Shown piece after piece: positions 26,338-38,617 of a stretch of DNA of 64,000 nt; within the stretch, counting starts at the first letter, position 1; each line of letters begins with the position of its first letter. The notes beneath the pieces are model-generated. The model was not told the DNA's origin, did not search any database, and saw nothing but the letters and a program-made list of their open reading frames with translations. This DNA is from Lepus europaeus (lineage: Eukaryota > Chordata > Mammalia > Lagomorpha > Leporidae). The position numbers and the translations under genes were made by a program. The stretch is taken from the NCBI RefSeq assembly GCF_033115175.1, contig NC_084837.1, positions 30,892,266-30,956,265 of the forward strand, given 5' to 3'.

Positions 26338-26668
26338 TTTTAATAAAATATTTATTTATTTAAAAGGCAGAGTTACAAAGAGAGAGTGTGAAAGACAGAG
26401 ATAGAAAGATCTTCTATCTACTGGTTCATTCCTTAAAGGCCACAATGGCCAGAGCTGGGCCCATCTCAAGCCAAATGCCAGTAGATTCTTCTATGTCTAA
26501 CACATGAGTGGCAGGGGCCCAAGGACTTGAGCCATCTGCTGCTTCTTTTCCAGGTTCATTACCAGGGAGCTGTATTAGAAGTGAATCAGCTTGGACTTGA
26601 ACCAGCACCCAGATGGGATGCTAGAGCAGCAAGTAGTGGCTTTATCTACTATGTTGCAGTGTTGGTCA
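26338..26668 (-). mobile_element. C SINE in the RT region of the outer L1
   Basis: TTTATTTATTTAAAAGGCAG, purine tract, TCTATCTACTGGTTCATTCC and the head ending near GTTGCAGTGTTGGTC. L1 sequence resumes as GTATTGAATGGGGAAAAC on the right. Confidence 0.92.
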
Positions 26669-27332
26669 CAACAAGCATTGTATTGAATGGGGAAAACTTG
26701 GAAGCATTTCTACCAAGATCCAGAACCAGACAAGGTTGCCCACTCTCACCATGGCTATTCAATATAGTTCAGAAAGTTTTAGCAAGAACCATTAGGCAAG
26801 AAAAAAAGGGAAACAAATTGGAAAAGAGGAAGCCAAATTATTCTTGTTTGCAGATGATATGATCCTATATATAGGGAAACCAAATGACTCCACTAAGAGA
26901 ATATTGGCACTCATAAGAGAATTTGGTGAGGTTGTAGGATATAATATCAACACACAAAAATTAGGAAGTTTTGTATACACAGTCAATGCCATGGCTGAGA
27001 AAGAACTTGTAAGATCAGTCCCATTCAAAATAGCTACAAAAATGTTAAATATCTTGGAATAAATTTAACCAAGGTGGTTAAAGTTTGCTACAATGAAAAT
27101 TACAAAATGTTAAAGAAAGGAATAGTAGAAGACACAGATACAATGTAAACAAATCTTCCATGTTCATTGATTGGAAGAATTAATATCCTCAAAATGGCCA
27201 TACTACCCAAATCAATTAACAGGTTTAATTTGACACCAATCAAAATACCAACAACATTCTTCTCATACCTAGAAAGATGATGCTAAAATTCATATGGAAA
27301 AAAAAGAGACCTCGAATAGCTAAAGTAGTCTT

Positions 27333-27370
27333 TTAAAAGTTTATTTGTTTATTTATTTATAGAGAGGCAG

Positions 27371-27406
<36 letters not shown>

Positions 27407-27744
27407 TTCCATTTATTTTTATATTTTATTTTTTAAGACAGAGTTACAGAGAGGTAGACACACACACATGCACACACACATGCACAGGTGTTCCATCCAC
27501 TGGTTCACTCCCCAGTTGGACACAAAGGCCGGAGCTGGGCAGAACTAAAGCCAGGACCCAGGCTCTTCTTCCGGGTCTCCATGTGGTTCAGGATCAAGAG
27601 GACTTGGGCCATCTTCTACTGCTTTCCCAGACCATAGCAGAGAGCTGGATCAGAAGTGGAGCAGCCAGGACTCGAACTGGCACCCATTTGGGTTTGCATC
27701 ACCACAGGCGGTGGCCTTACTCACTACACCACAGCACAGACCCT
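27333..27744 (-). mobile_element. C SINE with doubled tail, antisense, 14-bp target duplication
   Basis: Two tail-plus-purine blocks lie in a row: 27333-27412 (TTTGTTTATTTATTTATAGA, GA repeat, TCTTCCATTT) and 27413-27500 (TTTTTTAAGACAGAGTTACA, CA-rich). One full body and head follow. GCTAAAGTAGTCTT (27319-27332) and GCTAAAGCAGTCTT (27745-27758) bracket the whole, so both blocks probably arrived together or the second SINE entered the first tail. Confidence 0.92.
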
Positions 27745-29308
27745 GCTAAAGCAGTCTTAAACAACAAAAACAAAGCAAGAGGCATCACAATACCAGATTT
27801 CCAATGCATCTACAACCAACAAATCTTTGATAAAGGAACTAAAATCAATCTCTAGAGAAAGGACAGTCTCTTCAACAAATGAGGCTCAGAAAATGGGATC
27901 TTTGCATGCAGAAATGTGAAACAAAACCCCTACCTTACCTGTTATACAAAAATCAACTCACAATGGATCAAGGAACTAAATCTGCAACCTGATACCATTA
28001 AATTACTAGAGGACAACCTCAGGGAAACTCTGCAAGACATTGGCATAGGAAAATACTTCTTGAAAAAGACCATAGAAGCACAGGCAATAAAGACAAAAGT
28101 TGACAAATGGGATTACGTCAAGCAAAGAAACTTCTGCACTGCAAAGAAAAGCAAAGTGAAGAGGCAACCAAATATGAGAGAAAATATTTGCAAACTATGC
28201 AACCGAGAAAGGATTAATGTACAGAATCTGTAAAGAACTCAAGAAACTCAACAACAAAACCATTTAACCAAGAAATGGACAAAGGATAAGAATTGAGATT
28301 TTTCAAAGGATGAAATTCAAATGGCCAACAGACCCATGAAAAAATGCTCAGTATCACTAGCCATCAGGAAATGCAAATAAAAACCACAATGAACTTTTAC
28401 ATTACCCCAGTTACAATGGCTATTACCCCAAAATAAAAAAACATTAAATTCTGGCGAGGATGTTGGTGGGAATGTAAACAATGTTGGTGGGAATGTAAAC
28501 TATTACAATCATTGTGGAAGGCAGTGTAATCATTCCACAGGAATCTGAAAGTAGATATATCATATGACCCAATCATCCCACTCCTGGCAATTTACGCAAA
28601 TGAAATGCATCAGCATATGAAAAAGTTATCTTTACTCCCATGCTTATTGAAGCTCCATTCACAATAGCTAAGATATGGAATCAACCCAGATGTCCAATAG
28701 CCGATGACTAGATAAAGAAAATGTGATATATATACATTATGGAATACAACTCATCCATAAAAAAGAATGAAATCCTGTCTATCACAACAAAATGGATGCA
28801 ACTGAAAACCACTATGGTTAGTGAAATAAGCCAGACCCAAAAGACAAATATCATATGCTTTCCCTGCTTTATGGTAACTAATATACAGAGCACAGAAACT
28901 GTAATATATTTGAGTGAACTTGACATTTTAAGATTTGATTACTTTTTACAGCCCTTGTCTATACTCTTGAAGAACAGTGGTTTTTCTTACTTACTGATTG
29001 TTGAATTCTTTATTTGGTAGAGGGTTACTCCTGTGAGTATAAAACAGTGTATGTCATTGTAAAAATTAAAGGAAAAAATAAGAAAGGAGGAGCATGGGCA
29101 GGAAGGAGGATAAGGTATGAAGTATTGTTATGCTCTTAAATCTGTATATGTGAAATTTGTTCACTTTTATGTAAATAAAATATAAAATATCCATAATATG
29201 TATACATTTTACAGAATGGTTAAATACACTGATGAGCTGCTTTTCTCTCTCTATAAGCTTAGTCACACAGTTCTCTAAAAGACATCCTTTTCACTATTAT
29301 TTCTTTTC

Positions 29309-29658
29309 TTTTTTTTTTTAAAGATTTATTTATTTACTTGAAAGTCAGAGTTATACAGAGAGAGAGGGAGAGGCAGAGAGAGAGAGAGAGAGAGAGAGAG
29401 GTCTTCCATCTGCTGGTTCAATCCCCAGAGGGCTGCAATGGCCGGCGCTGCGCCGATCCAAAGCCAGGAATCAGGAGCTTCTTCCAGGTCTCCCACATGG
29501 GCGCAGGGGCCCAAGGACTTGGGCCATCTTCTACTGCTTTCCCAGGCCATAGCAGAGAGCTGGATCAGAAGTGGAGCAGCCAGGACTCAAACCGGAGCCC
29601 ATATGGTATGCCGGCACTGTAGGCGACGGCTTTACCTGCTAAGCCACATCGCTGGCTC
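29309..29658 (-). mobile_element. C SINE, antisense, 19-bp target duplication
   Basis: Well-preserved copy with a T run, GA tract and head (CCATATGGTATGCCGGCACT). TTCACTATTATTTCTTTTC (29290-29308) and TTCACTATTACTTCTTTTC (29659-29677) flank it with one mismatch. Confidence 0.97.
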
Positions 29659-29774
29659 TTCACTATTACTTCTTTTCCTGTATGAGCTTTGGCTCTAGGA
29701 AAGGTTGTTTTCCTTTCCTGTGCGATTCCCTGTGTAATGTTAAGATGGCATACAGAGCTAAAAGAGAATGTTGT

Positions 29775-30300
29775 ATCCAGTATCCAGGAAACCAGAATTT
29801 AGTCCTACCTCTGCCACTACCTAGCTGTGAATCTGTGCCCCTGATTAAGTTTCTTTACTTCATTCTACTTTGTATTCAAATCATCAAAAGTAAGATACTG
29901 GTGAGTGCTTTTTTATTTTAAAGATTTATTATTTTTATTTGAAAGGCAGAGTTAGAGAGAGAGATAGAAGGAAAGACAATAGAGAGAGTTCTATCCACTG
30001 GTTCATTCCCCAAATGACTGGGATGTTCAGAGCTGGGCAGGGCTGAAGCCAGGAGCACAGAACTCCCTTAAGGTAGCAGGAGTCCAAATATTTGTACCAT
30101 CTTCTGCCTATCTTAGGCGTGTTAGCAGGGAGGCAGATCAGAAGTAGAGCAGCTCAGACTTGAACCGGTGCTTTGATATGAGATGCCAGCCTTGTAGATG
30201 ATGTCTTAACCTGTTGCACCATAATACCAGCACCTGATGAGGGTTATTTAAGATCACTTCTCACTCTAGGAAACAAATTCTGATTCTGTGACTGTAAGAA
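29775..30300 (+). mobile_element. MIR-type element split by a C SINE
   Basis: Left part 29775-29911 (CCTCTGCCACTACCTAGCTG, then a TTAAGTTTCTTTACTTC block). Right part 30234-30300 (TAAGATCACTTCTCACTC, then GATTCTGTGACTGTAAG), matching the 3' portion of MIR-like SINEs. The intervening 29912-30233 is a C SINE. Confidence 0.7.
29912..30233 (-). mobile_element. C SINE, antisense, inside a MIR
   Basis: TTTTATTTGAAAGGCAGAG, GTTCTATCCACTGGTTCATT and the head (GTTGCACCATAATACCAGCA). CTGGTGAGTGCTTTTTTA and CCTGATGAGGGTTATTTA are possible decayed target copies. Confidence 0.88.
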
Positions 30301-31095
30301 GCTATTTTCAGATTCTGTTGTGGCATTTGGGAATTTCAAGTAGTCTGTAGGAAACACATGTTTGAATTCCCCAGGAGTCCCTTGAAGTTATACAGGGAGT
30401 GCTGGCTAGGAGGGTAGCAGACAAGTCTGCTTAGCCTGAGTCACTTTCTAGCTTCAATATATTGATGATTGTGAAGCATGACCACATTTAGAGCTGTTTT
30501 TCAATATGACAGTAGCTGTGTGTAGCATCGTTGTGATCAGATCATCAGCAATCCATGCTCCCTGCCTAGGTAATTGTGTTTTAACTATGATATTGCTCTG
30601 CCAAAGAGCCTATTTTATTTAGCTATACCATCAGCTCATAAACTACCTGATTTCACACATAGGCTATGAAAACATTTAAGTGTCTACAATATATTCTCTT
30701 GCAGGACTTATTTTAGCTTTCTGTGGATATATTCACTCTCCTAGCAATTGTCAAAAATTTGGGGAGTCATTGGGATAATAGTAGTTTTGCCCATGTCTTC
30801 CTTCTCATTGTGAATGTACATTGTCTGTCAGTTTCACAGTGTTAGTTGCAACAAATAAGAGTGTATGTGAAAACATTTTGTAAACTGGCTAGTGTTATAG
30901 AAATATATATTATTGCTCATAATTATTGTTTTGATGTTCTCACCACTAGGAAGCTATCACCATTTTAATCATGGTGTTTTTACTTTTGGTGAAAGTGGGA
31001 TAGTAAGTGATAAACACCATTTTCCCTCTTCTATTTCCTCTAAATTGTTCCTATTCTAATCTGCAGCACAGCCTTCTCAACCTCTTTTTTCCTTA
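30301..31095. other. Intergenic DNA, nothing recognised
   Basis: No gene-like frame or named repeat. Confidence 0.5.
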
Positions 31096-31441
31096 TATTT
31101 AAAAAGATTTATCTCTCTCTTTTTTAATTTTAGAGGGAGACATTGGGGATAGGGGGAAGAGAAAAATGAATCAATATTCCATACTTCCATCTGCTGGTTT
31201 ATTTCCCAGATGCCTGCAACAGCCAGAGCTGGGTAAGCTGGATTCAAGGGCCCAGAACTCAGCTTGAGTTTCCCACATGGGTAGCAAAGACTCAATTACT
31301 TGAGCCATCCCTGCTGTCTTCCAGGGTACACATAAGCAAAAGCTGGAATCGGGAGATGGAGCTGAGTATTGAACCCAGGTACTTTGATGTGGGATGTGGG
31401 CATCCTAACTGCTGTCTTAACTACAAGCCCAAAGGCCTGCC
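31096..31441 (-). mobile_element. Old-type C SINE, antisense
   Basis: CTTCCATCTGCTGGTTTATT, TTGCAACAGCC-type body and GATGTGGGATGTGGGCATCC with head GCCCAAAGGCCTGCCC. It belongs to the older subfamily also seen at 14233, 40804 and 44100. Confidence 0.87.
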
Positions 31442-31689
31442 CTATCTTTCCTTTGTTTAATCTAGCTTACAGCTATTTCTCCCTTTGAGTTAGCTTCCTT
31501 TAGATCTCTCTTGGGTGGCTGTTTTCTCTTTTATATCCCACATCACTGATCTAAAGATGAGGTCAGTGCCTTCTTTGTTGCTGAATACTGTTTCTGCATC
31601 TTTTATCTCTTCCTTTACTGGAACCACTTCCTTTCTACTCCACAATGCCCTTTGTAGCCTTTGCCATTAAATGAATCCACCCTTTTACT

Positions 31690-31925
31690 ATGTACTGTAT
31701 ATTGTTCTAAATACTTGATAGACATTTGTTTAATCTTCACAGCAATTCCATGAGGTCAATATTTTTAGTGTTATGATTACCTCCATCTGACATATAAGGC
31801 AACTGAGGTACACTGGAATTTATGTAACTTGCTTGAGATTGTAGAAATAGTGGTAAGTGAAGTTGGAGATCAAATCATATAAAATATGTCTCTATTTTCA
31901 AATACTATGCCACTTATAGCTCCAC
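31690..31925 (-). mobile_element. MIR element, antisense
   Basis: TTTAATCTTCACAGCAATTC, then CATGAGGTCAATATTTTTA, GGCAACTGAGGTACACTGG and TATGTAACTTGCTTGAGA form the reverse complement of the MIR core. Confidence 0.85.
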
Positions 31926-31949
31926 TTCTCTCCATCCCTTCCCCTATTT

Positions 31950-32142
31950 TATTTTTCTTCAATCATTTTTTATCACCTGAGTTATTACATATTTTCCAGT
32001 GTATTTTTTATTATCTGTCTCCCTCTACCAAAATGTCAATTCTATGAAAACAAGGACTTTGTTCTATTGTACAGTATTTATAAGTGAACAGAATATAGTA
32101 GACACTTAAGAAATAATTGGTTAATAAATTAACAGACATTGT
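31950..32142 (+). mobile_element. L2 (LINE-2) 3' end
   Basis: TGTCAATTCTATGAAAACAA, then GGACTTTGTTCTATTGTACA and TAGTAGACACTTAAGAAATA, match the L2 3' end order (aggregate, 'stop', interval, AATAAAT). Confidence 0.7.
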
Positions 32143-32757
32143 ACCAGATGCTTATTTAGTTATTATACAAGATGGTTATTTAGTCACTGCCTCTCTGCTG
32201 GAGCTGGTACACTGCAAACCCCTTTTCTGCTTTGTGGGCAGACTGGCACCCTGTTAGAATTGGCCACTAGGGGGCAGAAGCAGAAGCCTGCAAGCTAGAG
32301 GAGAAGGTGGAGAGACTCCTTTGTTTTCCTTCAACATTTCTCCAGCAAACCTTCCCCCCAGTGAGAGTGGCAGTTCCTTCCTGTAGCTGCCAGTCGATTT
32401 TTGCAGTTTTTCTAACACATGTAGAAGCAGCTCCTTATTTCCAGCCAGAGAAGCCAGTACCAACTGAGCATTATCCCCTCTTCAGAGATGTGATTGCAAG
32501 ACCCTCCTCCAGAGAGCTAAATTTTAATTATTGTAACCACTTCCTTTTGGTCCCCTTGCTGTTGGAGGTGATAGCTGTTCCCTGTAATTACTGTCATCAT
32601 GATTCCAGAATATTCTTGTTTTGACTTGTCATGTGTCCAACAGTTAATACATTTTTTATATTAAAATACCTGCTTCAAAAAGTAATATGGTTTAGGTCTC
32701 GTGACTGTTTCCCAACCAGTACAGAATTGATACTAGGAGTAGTCTCAGGAATTGCAA
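32143..32757. other. Unassigned sequence, GC-richer than its surroundings, holds a CTCF-like motif
   Basis: The 32190-32640 stretch could be a decayed repeat but I cannot name it. Open frames of up to 105 codons on either strand show no domain. Confidence 0.4.
32261..32277 (+). promoter_or_regulatory. CTCF-like binding motif
   Basis: TGGCCACTAGGGGGCAG matches the core CTCF consensus TGGCCACYAGGGGGC at every core position. CTCF anchors chromatin loops and insulates domains. Occupancy cannot be judged from sequence alone. Confidence 0.6.
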
Positions 32758-32898
32758 GAGGACTTCAAAATATTCTTGAAACTAAAATATGAGTTTATTT
32801 TGATGTAAAAGTTGAAATCCATCCAGTTTTTAAATAGTATGCATTTATGAACTTTTAAAAAAAGATTTTACTTATTTTTTTGAGAAATAGAATTACAG

Positions 32899-32944
<46 letters not shown>

Positions 32945-33211
32945 TTCTCCACTGGTTCACTCCCCAAATGGCTGCAATAGCCAGAGCTGGACCAATCCAA
33001 AGCCAGGAGCCAGGAGCTTTTTACGGGTCTCCCACTTGGGTTCAGGGGCCCAAGTGCTTAGGCCATCTTCTACTGCTTTTCCCATGGTAAAGAACTGGAA
33101 GAGGAGCATCTCAGACATGTACCGGCATCCATATGAGATGCCAGTGCCACAGGTGGAGGTTTCGCCTACGATGCTACAGTGCCAGCCTCTCCAATGAACT
33201 TTTTGAAGACT
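32758..33211. mobile_element. Inverted-repeat (MITE-like) element holding a C SINE
   Basis: AGGACTTCAAAATATTCTTG at the left and ATGAACTTTTTGAAGACTCC at the right are inverted relatives of the 10127-10197 termini. The SINE 32857-33193 sits in the right part. Confidence 0.5.
32857..33193 (-). mobile_element. C SINE, antisense, 10-bp target duplication
   Basis: A-tail complement, long GA tract (32901-32940), body, and head GATGCTACAGTGCCAGCC. ATGAACTTTT at 32847-32856 and 33194-33203 flanks it. Confidence 0.94.
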
Positions 33212-34224
33212 CCCTCATAGGCTCTCAAGGATTAGATTTGGGGTAGTATTGATTGTGTACTTGAGTTTTAATGCAGTGGAACTCAGGTTCCATGCAAGGA
33301 TGTTAGTAGGTCATAAAATGCAATGTTACCAGGCTTAATCAAATTTCATCTGCTCTTAATTGTGTTCCAGTGCTTAATAATAAAATGCATTCGTTACTGC
33401 TGACCATTATGGCAGTGATGATGACTACTGCACCGTAGCATGGGGTGGCTTCCTTTTGAGCACTCACGGAAGAAATTCAAACTCAAGTCTTTAATTGCCC
33501 AGCCAGTCATTGTCAGAGAAGCAGAGAGCTTCTTAAAATCAGGCACAAAATCTAATCTAATCACAACATAAGTTGCAAACCTGCCAAACCTCTTATGTGA
33601 AATTAGGAGGGAGAAAAACCTTGAGACTGGGAATGGGGACATCTGAGTGGAATCATATGGAAAATGAAATATTATTCAATGACTATTTCTATGAAAATCA
33701 GTAAAATTTTTAAAAGCATATTTTAAATGTTTAATAGTGAAGGTGCAGTATATATTCATGTTCTTTAGTAGAGGGTCTCTGGCTAGCAGGTGTCAGTCCA
33801 TATGTCAGACTGTCTCTGCCTAACAAGTCATTGGAAAAGGGAATGTTTATTTGAGTCTGTCAACACTGAAAAATGTAGTCAGTGGGCTGAACTGGTAGGA
33901 ACCATTCTGCAAGCCCTGTTGTCCTTTATGAAGTTTGATGTGCTATAGCAGCCAATCTGCTTGTCATCAGCAGCTGTCAGAATGCCTGCCTGCTTCATTG
34001 CTCACAAGTACATGTATAAAACTCCCAGTGTTGCTGCTGCTTTTAGTCATTGTCCTATTGCTTTGTACCATGTTTTCATTCATTCATTCTGAGTTGGAAG
34101 AACCACAGTTTATACCAGCTGCTTCATATGCAGAAATTAAATAAGACCTCAGTGATGGACTCTTTTATTGGTGGAAGTTGGAATATGGAGTTTATGGTAA
34201 TATCAACCCAAGAGCAAAAAGTTA
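33212..34224. other. Intergenic DNA, nothing recognised
   Basis: Short open frames of 60-82 codons only, with no domain or named repeat. Confidence 0.5.
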
Positions 34225-34430
34225 TGGTATAGTAATTAGGAGGGTAGACTTTGGAATTAGAATTTTTTTTATTCCTGGTTCATGTACTCATAAGCTAGGA
34301 AAATCTGGGCAAGTTAACTAAGACTTAGTTCCTTCATCAGTGAAGTGAAATAATAATGATTAATTAATTCATCAGATTGTATAAGGTTTAAATGAAATAA
34401 TAGAGCCACTCAATGTAGCATTTTCCTGTT
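34225..34430 (+). mobile_element. MIR element
   Basis: AGGAGGGTAGACTTTGGAAT, then TAGGAAAATCTGGGCAAGTT, TTCCTTCATCAGTGAAGTGA and AAGGTTTAAATGAAATAATA follow MIR order. Confidence 0.82.
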
Positions 34431-34600
34431 GGTGCTGTAACAGAGTCCCACAAAATTAGTGGTTTAATACAGCACAGTTCTGGAAGGCAGAAGACTACAA
34501 TAGGTCTTGCCCTTTCTCCTTAACCAGGCTTTATATGAATTATCTGTTGTGGAAGAGACCATGTGCTTTGAACCTTCTTTTGTGAATCATTATGTATGTT
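34431..34600 (+). repeat. Ancient interspersed repeat, family unnamed (copy 1 of 3)
   Basis: GTGCTGTAACAGAGTCCCAC, AAAATTAGTGGTTTAATACA and CAGTTCTGGAAGGCAGAAG form a signature also seen at 44905-45285 and 49955-50290. It is common in mammalian genomes; I do not recall its name with certainty. Confidence 0.5.
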
Positions 34601-37600
34601 GGCCTTCTTTAAAAATCTACCCAGATATGTTTTAACGGTACCAGTACTTACCTGGTTAAGCATAAAGTTAAACATTTATTTCATGATCACTCAGAATAAT
34701 TGCTAGTAGTGTCTATTCTGTAGCTCAATACTCTTGAAGGATACCTTATCTGCTTAAACTGTGAAAGTACTATGAATAAAACCTAAATTGGTCTAGCAAT
34801 TATTTTTCCTATACTAGCTGAATTTCTGTGGCTACATATTAAAAACTCATATTTGGGGTTAATATTTTTAATGATATGCTTAAACATCGAAAAGAGTAGA
34901 AGCCTCAGTGTGTGAATGTACTTTTGGATAATTTTCTATAGTGAGATCAAACCTGGATGAAAATTTGGAATAGGCCATGTTTATTTTTAGCATTCTCTAC
35001 TTTCTTTACCTTGTGTTACCTATTTCTCCCTTCTAAAGATGATGAGGGTCTAACTGTTTTCTTTCTTCTTTTCACTATCAAAGTCTGCCCTTAAAGAAGG
35101 AAAAAACACAAAAATGTCCCTTATAAACTTATTTACAATTAAGAAGTGTTTTTATTTCTGAAGTATTTATGTCAGATTGTATTTTATGGAAGAGCTTTGC
35201 CTCCTCTTATTAAGGAAATTTTCTGCATCAGAATTTGAGGAAGGTGTTTATTTTTACAATAAGATAATATATATGTGTAGATCTAACCCACCATACAGAT
35301 CTCTGTATATTTTCTGATTTACATAGTCTGATTCCAAACCCATTTTTAGGTATACATAAAGTCCTGTTCTATTTTTTTTTTTGATGCAGCATCAGTATTC
35401 AGTGGGTATCCATTTCCTTGTTTTCAATTAATACTACTTGAAATTTCTGTTTCAAGCTGAGCCTGTTTTGATTTGATCTTTGTTAGTTGACTTGACATTC
35501 ATTGTGAAGCTGTCAGTGGAAAGAGTTGTTTTACATAGATTTTAAAACAACATATCACAAAAGAGAAGAATGGTGGTATAGTTTCTTATTTGTATGACTG
35601 AAGCAGAAAACTTATATTAATAATGGAGATAAGGACACCTTCCAGTTTTTCCAAATGCATCATTAAATTTTTCTCTTGAGCCCTGCAGGCTTCACACTTA
35701 GTTAAAAAGACCTAGCCATGCACTGAATGCAATGCAGTGTAATGTCATGTCAAAATTCAAGAGAGTGGGGATGCTATTTCCTCAGTCTGCGTTTTATTGC
35801 TGTCAGTAGTTTCCAGTGTGACTCCTGGTGCCAAGTAGTTAGGAACAATGTTATCATCAGAGAACAGTGCTTGGGTTTTAATGCTTTGTAATGCTAGAGT
35901 TGACAAGTCTTACTTTTAGAATGAATCTCCAGAGTCATGTGCTATGCTCCATTTGTGTGTGCAGTAGCTTCTATTGTCCACAGAGAGATTTGACCTTTCA
36001 GCAAGAGCTGAGCATGTCCAATATAAGGACGTACATTGTTCAGCTGAGTTAGAACTTTAGTCCTTTGTACATCCAGTCCCTTAAACAAAGGATTATTTCA
36101 AATGTCTTCATTGATAGGGATATATTTTTTTCTCATCTGCTTTACTTTTGTTATGTGCATGTTAGGCTTCAGGGCTGGGAGATGTGGAGATTTTTTAACT
36201 TACTTGATACATGAGAGGTGCTGTCCCCATGGGCAGTTATCCAAGGAGCACTCCAATTTTAGAGGTCACATCACATTTGAATAAAGCACACACCTCAGAT
36301 CCTACTATCTTATTGCAAAACACTAGTCCCAGATGAGCCTCTTTGACATTCTCCTCAAATGAAGACAGAGGGGTAGAGAAAGAGGGAGGTGGGTTTATTC
36401 TGATAAGGCAGCCTAATTTTTAAAAGTAGGATTTAAGCCTGATATTCATTTTATAGAAACTTCTAGTTGGGTATATTTATAGAAATGATCTGCAAGTCAT
36501 CCAAGATCTAAAGTAAGAATGGATAGAAGGGATTCTTATAGTCTTCCAAAGTTCTTTCTCAGCAAGTTCATAATTTGTCCCTGGAGGATTTTTCTAAGCA
36601 TTTTTTTTTCTTGGCATGTTTAAAAACTTTGGTCTCCTTTTTCTCATAAAGAATTTTTAATAGCCTTTCAAATAGCTGAATTTGCATTTTCAATAGTTTC
36701 TTTTCTGCTTGAACACTTCTGCTTCTATATAATTAGAAAAATTCAAAGTAGACCTTACACTTTTTTCATATTTCTATGATGCACTATTTTAATTAAATAA
36801 TGTTAAATAAGATGTTTTAGAAAGTAGTAATGTACTAAACAGAAATTTTCACTCAGAGTTTGTTCAAATTGTTATACATGAAACAATTCTTTGCGCATAT
36901 GCATGCATAATTTCTCTAAGGAGAAACTGAAGTTAGGTGGATCCTGGTAAGCTACGTGCACAAGTATGAAAATTTGTATTCATAGGACTTGATTAACTCC
37001 TATACTCTGTAGATTAGGAGAAATGAGACTTTAGATTGAGATGGTCTGGAGAGGTAATTTAATGTTTATTATATATCTGTTTTGTCATATGGTTTTAAAT
37101 ATTATATATATGTATATAAATGATTATGTTTTTGTTAAATTCTCTTTCCAGTTAACTTTTCCAGGAATAGAAAAAAAGAGAACAAATCAAATGTTAGGTC
37201 TTTCTGGGGACTATAAAGCAAGGAAAGGAATGTTAAGTTCGTACACTGATTGTAAATTGCTGCCCACAAGAATATTTTAGTCTGCTGCGTTAGATTTTTT
37301 TCCTCTTTTTTTCCCAAACAAGATAAAGCAGTTGAGTGGGTAAGAAGTATATTCCTATTCTAATGTAATTTTGGGATTAGATAAAGGAGGAGCAAAAGCC
37401 ATCTCTAATGAAGAGATTATTCTATAAGAAATCCAGTAGAGGGGCTGAGGGAACCTCAGTTTGCTGAATTCAACTAAGCTAAAAAAGCAAGGCCATCTGT
37501 TGTTGTTGTCCATTTGGGCCATTTACTTATTTCATGACTATTCATGATCACTCAGTACAGTGTAAGATAGAAGAGAGTGAAGAAAAGATCTAGGTGATAA

Positions 37601-38617
37601 ACAGAAGATACCAATATAATATGTAATTTAAAATTTGAAAATTCAGAAGGCACCAAAATATTTCTGAATAAAAAGAGTTACCATGAGTATTGATTCTCTT
37701 TGTGAAATATTTTAGGAAATTTTTCTGAATTTGCACTAATTCACCACTCACAGATATAGTCTAGAACTTGATTTATTGGGCTAATACTGGAGATACATAT
37801 GGCATCTTGTTATATAAATAAACGAAGGATTGCAAAGTGTCCACAGGAAAAACTAATATCTTTCTATTCCAATCTTATAATTTGTTGTGTTTTCTAGGTG
37901 TTTCCTCTAGTAAAATAATAACAGAAACTGTACATAAAAACCTGAAGCCTACCCTGTATATATTATTTTTTAACCATAAACTTACCCTATATATGAGGTG
38001 TATAGCCAAACTAGGTTCCAGCTTATGGCAGATCCAAGCAAAGCTGATACATGATGGATGTGAACTGCACATGCACAAAGTCAGAGGCTACAGAGAACCC
38101 TGATGCCATGGGTCAGATACTGGGCCTTAGACCAGCAGTTTTGTACGTTTTCAAGGATTCTGTAGGATTGTCACTGCTAGTCTGAGTTGTTTATAGTTGT
38201 CTCACCCAAAAATAGCCTGGTTTGATATATTACATATATCTGTAATATATAATAAATATACAAAAATAAATATATACACACATGTGCACATAAATGAAAA
38301 TTGTATTTTATAAATGTATATAAACATTTCTACATATAATATATATAGAAATAGGTGATATATATCCATGAGCATGTTAGCATGTATAAAATATTGTATA
38401 TATTTATAAGATATATTCACTAATTCCTATTGATTTCAACTTCCAAATGCAAAGAATTATCCTCTTTTCTCCACATACACTACAACCAAACTATTACCTA
38501 TTTGTAATAATATTTTTCCAGCCCTTCTTCCTCTTTTAAAGCTTTGTCTTGGATCCCCTTTTTTTCACTGGCATTCCAGCTTGTTTTCATGATTCTGTTC
38601 TTATCTTCATAGACAAA
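34601..38617. other. Large repeat-poor intergenic stretch
   Basis: About 4 kb, AT-rich. A TA-rich run at 38225-38415 is the only simple repeat noted. No frame exceeds 90 codons and none resembles a known protein. No SINE or L1 is visible, which is unusual for this window. Confidence 0.5.

Larger units (their letters stand above)
19250..29165 (+). mobile_element. Outer L1 (19250-19430 plus 24763-29165), split by a younger L1
   Basis: The left piece is the end of ORF1 (CTCTCATTTATAAATTAAGG near 19273). The right piece resumes just before ORF2 at 24763 and runs through endonuclease (GTTGCAGATATACACTG near 25400), RT (AGCCCAGGACCAAATGGC at 25815; TTTGCAGATGATATGATCC at 26847) and the C-terminus to the L1 3' end with AATAAAATATAAAA at 29165. 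Two SINEs interrupt it (26338-26668, 27333-27744). A 20-bp tandem duplication (GTTGGTGGGAATGTAAAC) lies near 28462-28500. Open fragments such as 25648-26154 are RT pieces; none is complete. Confidence 0.9.
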
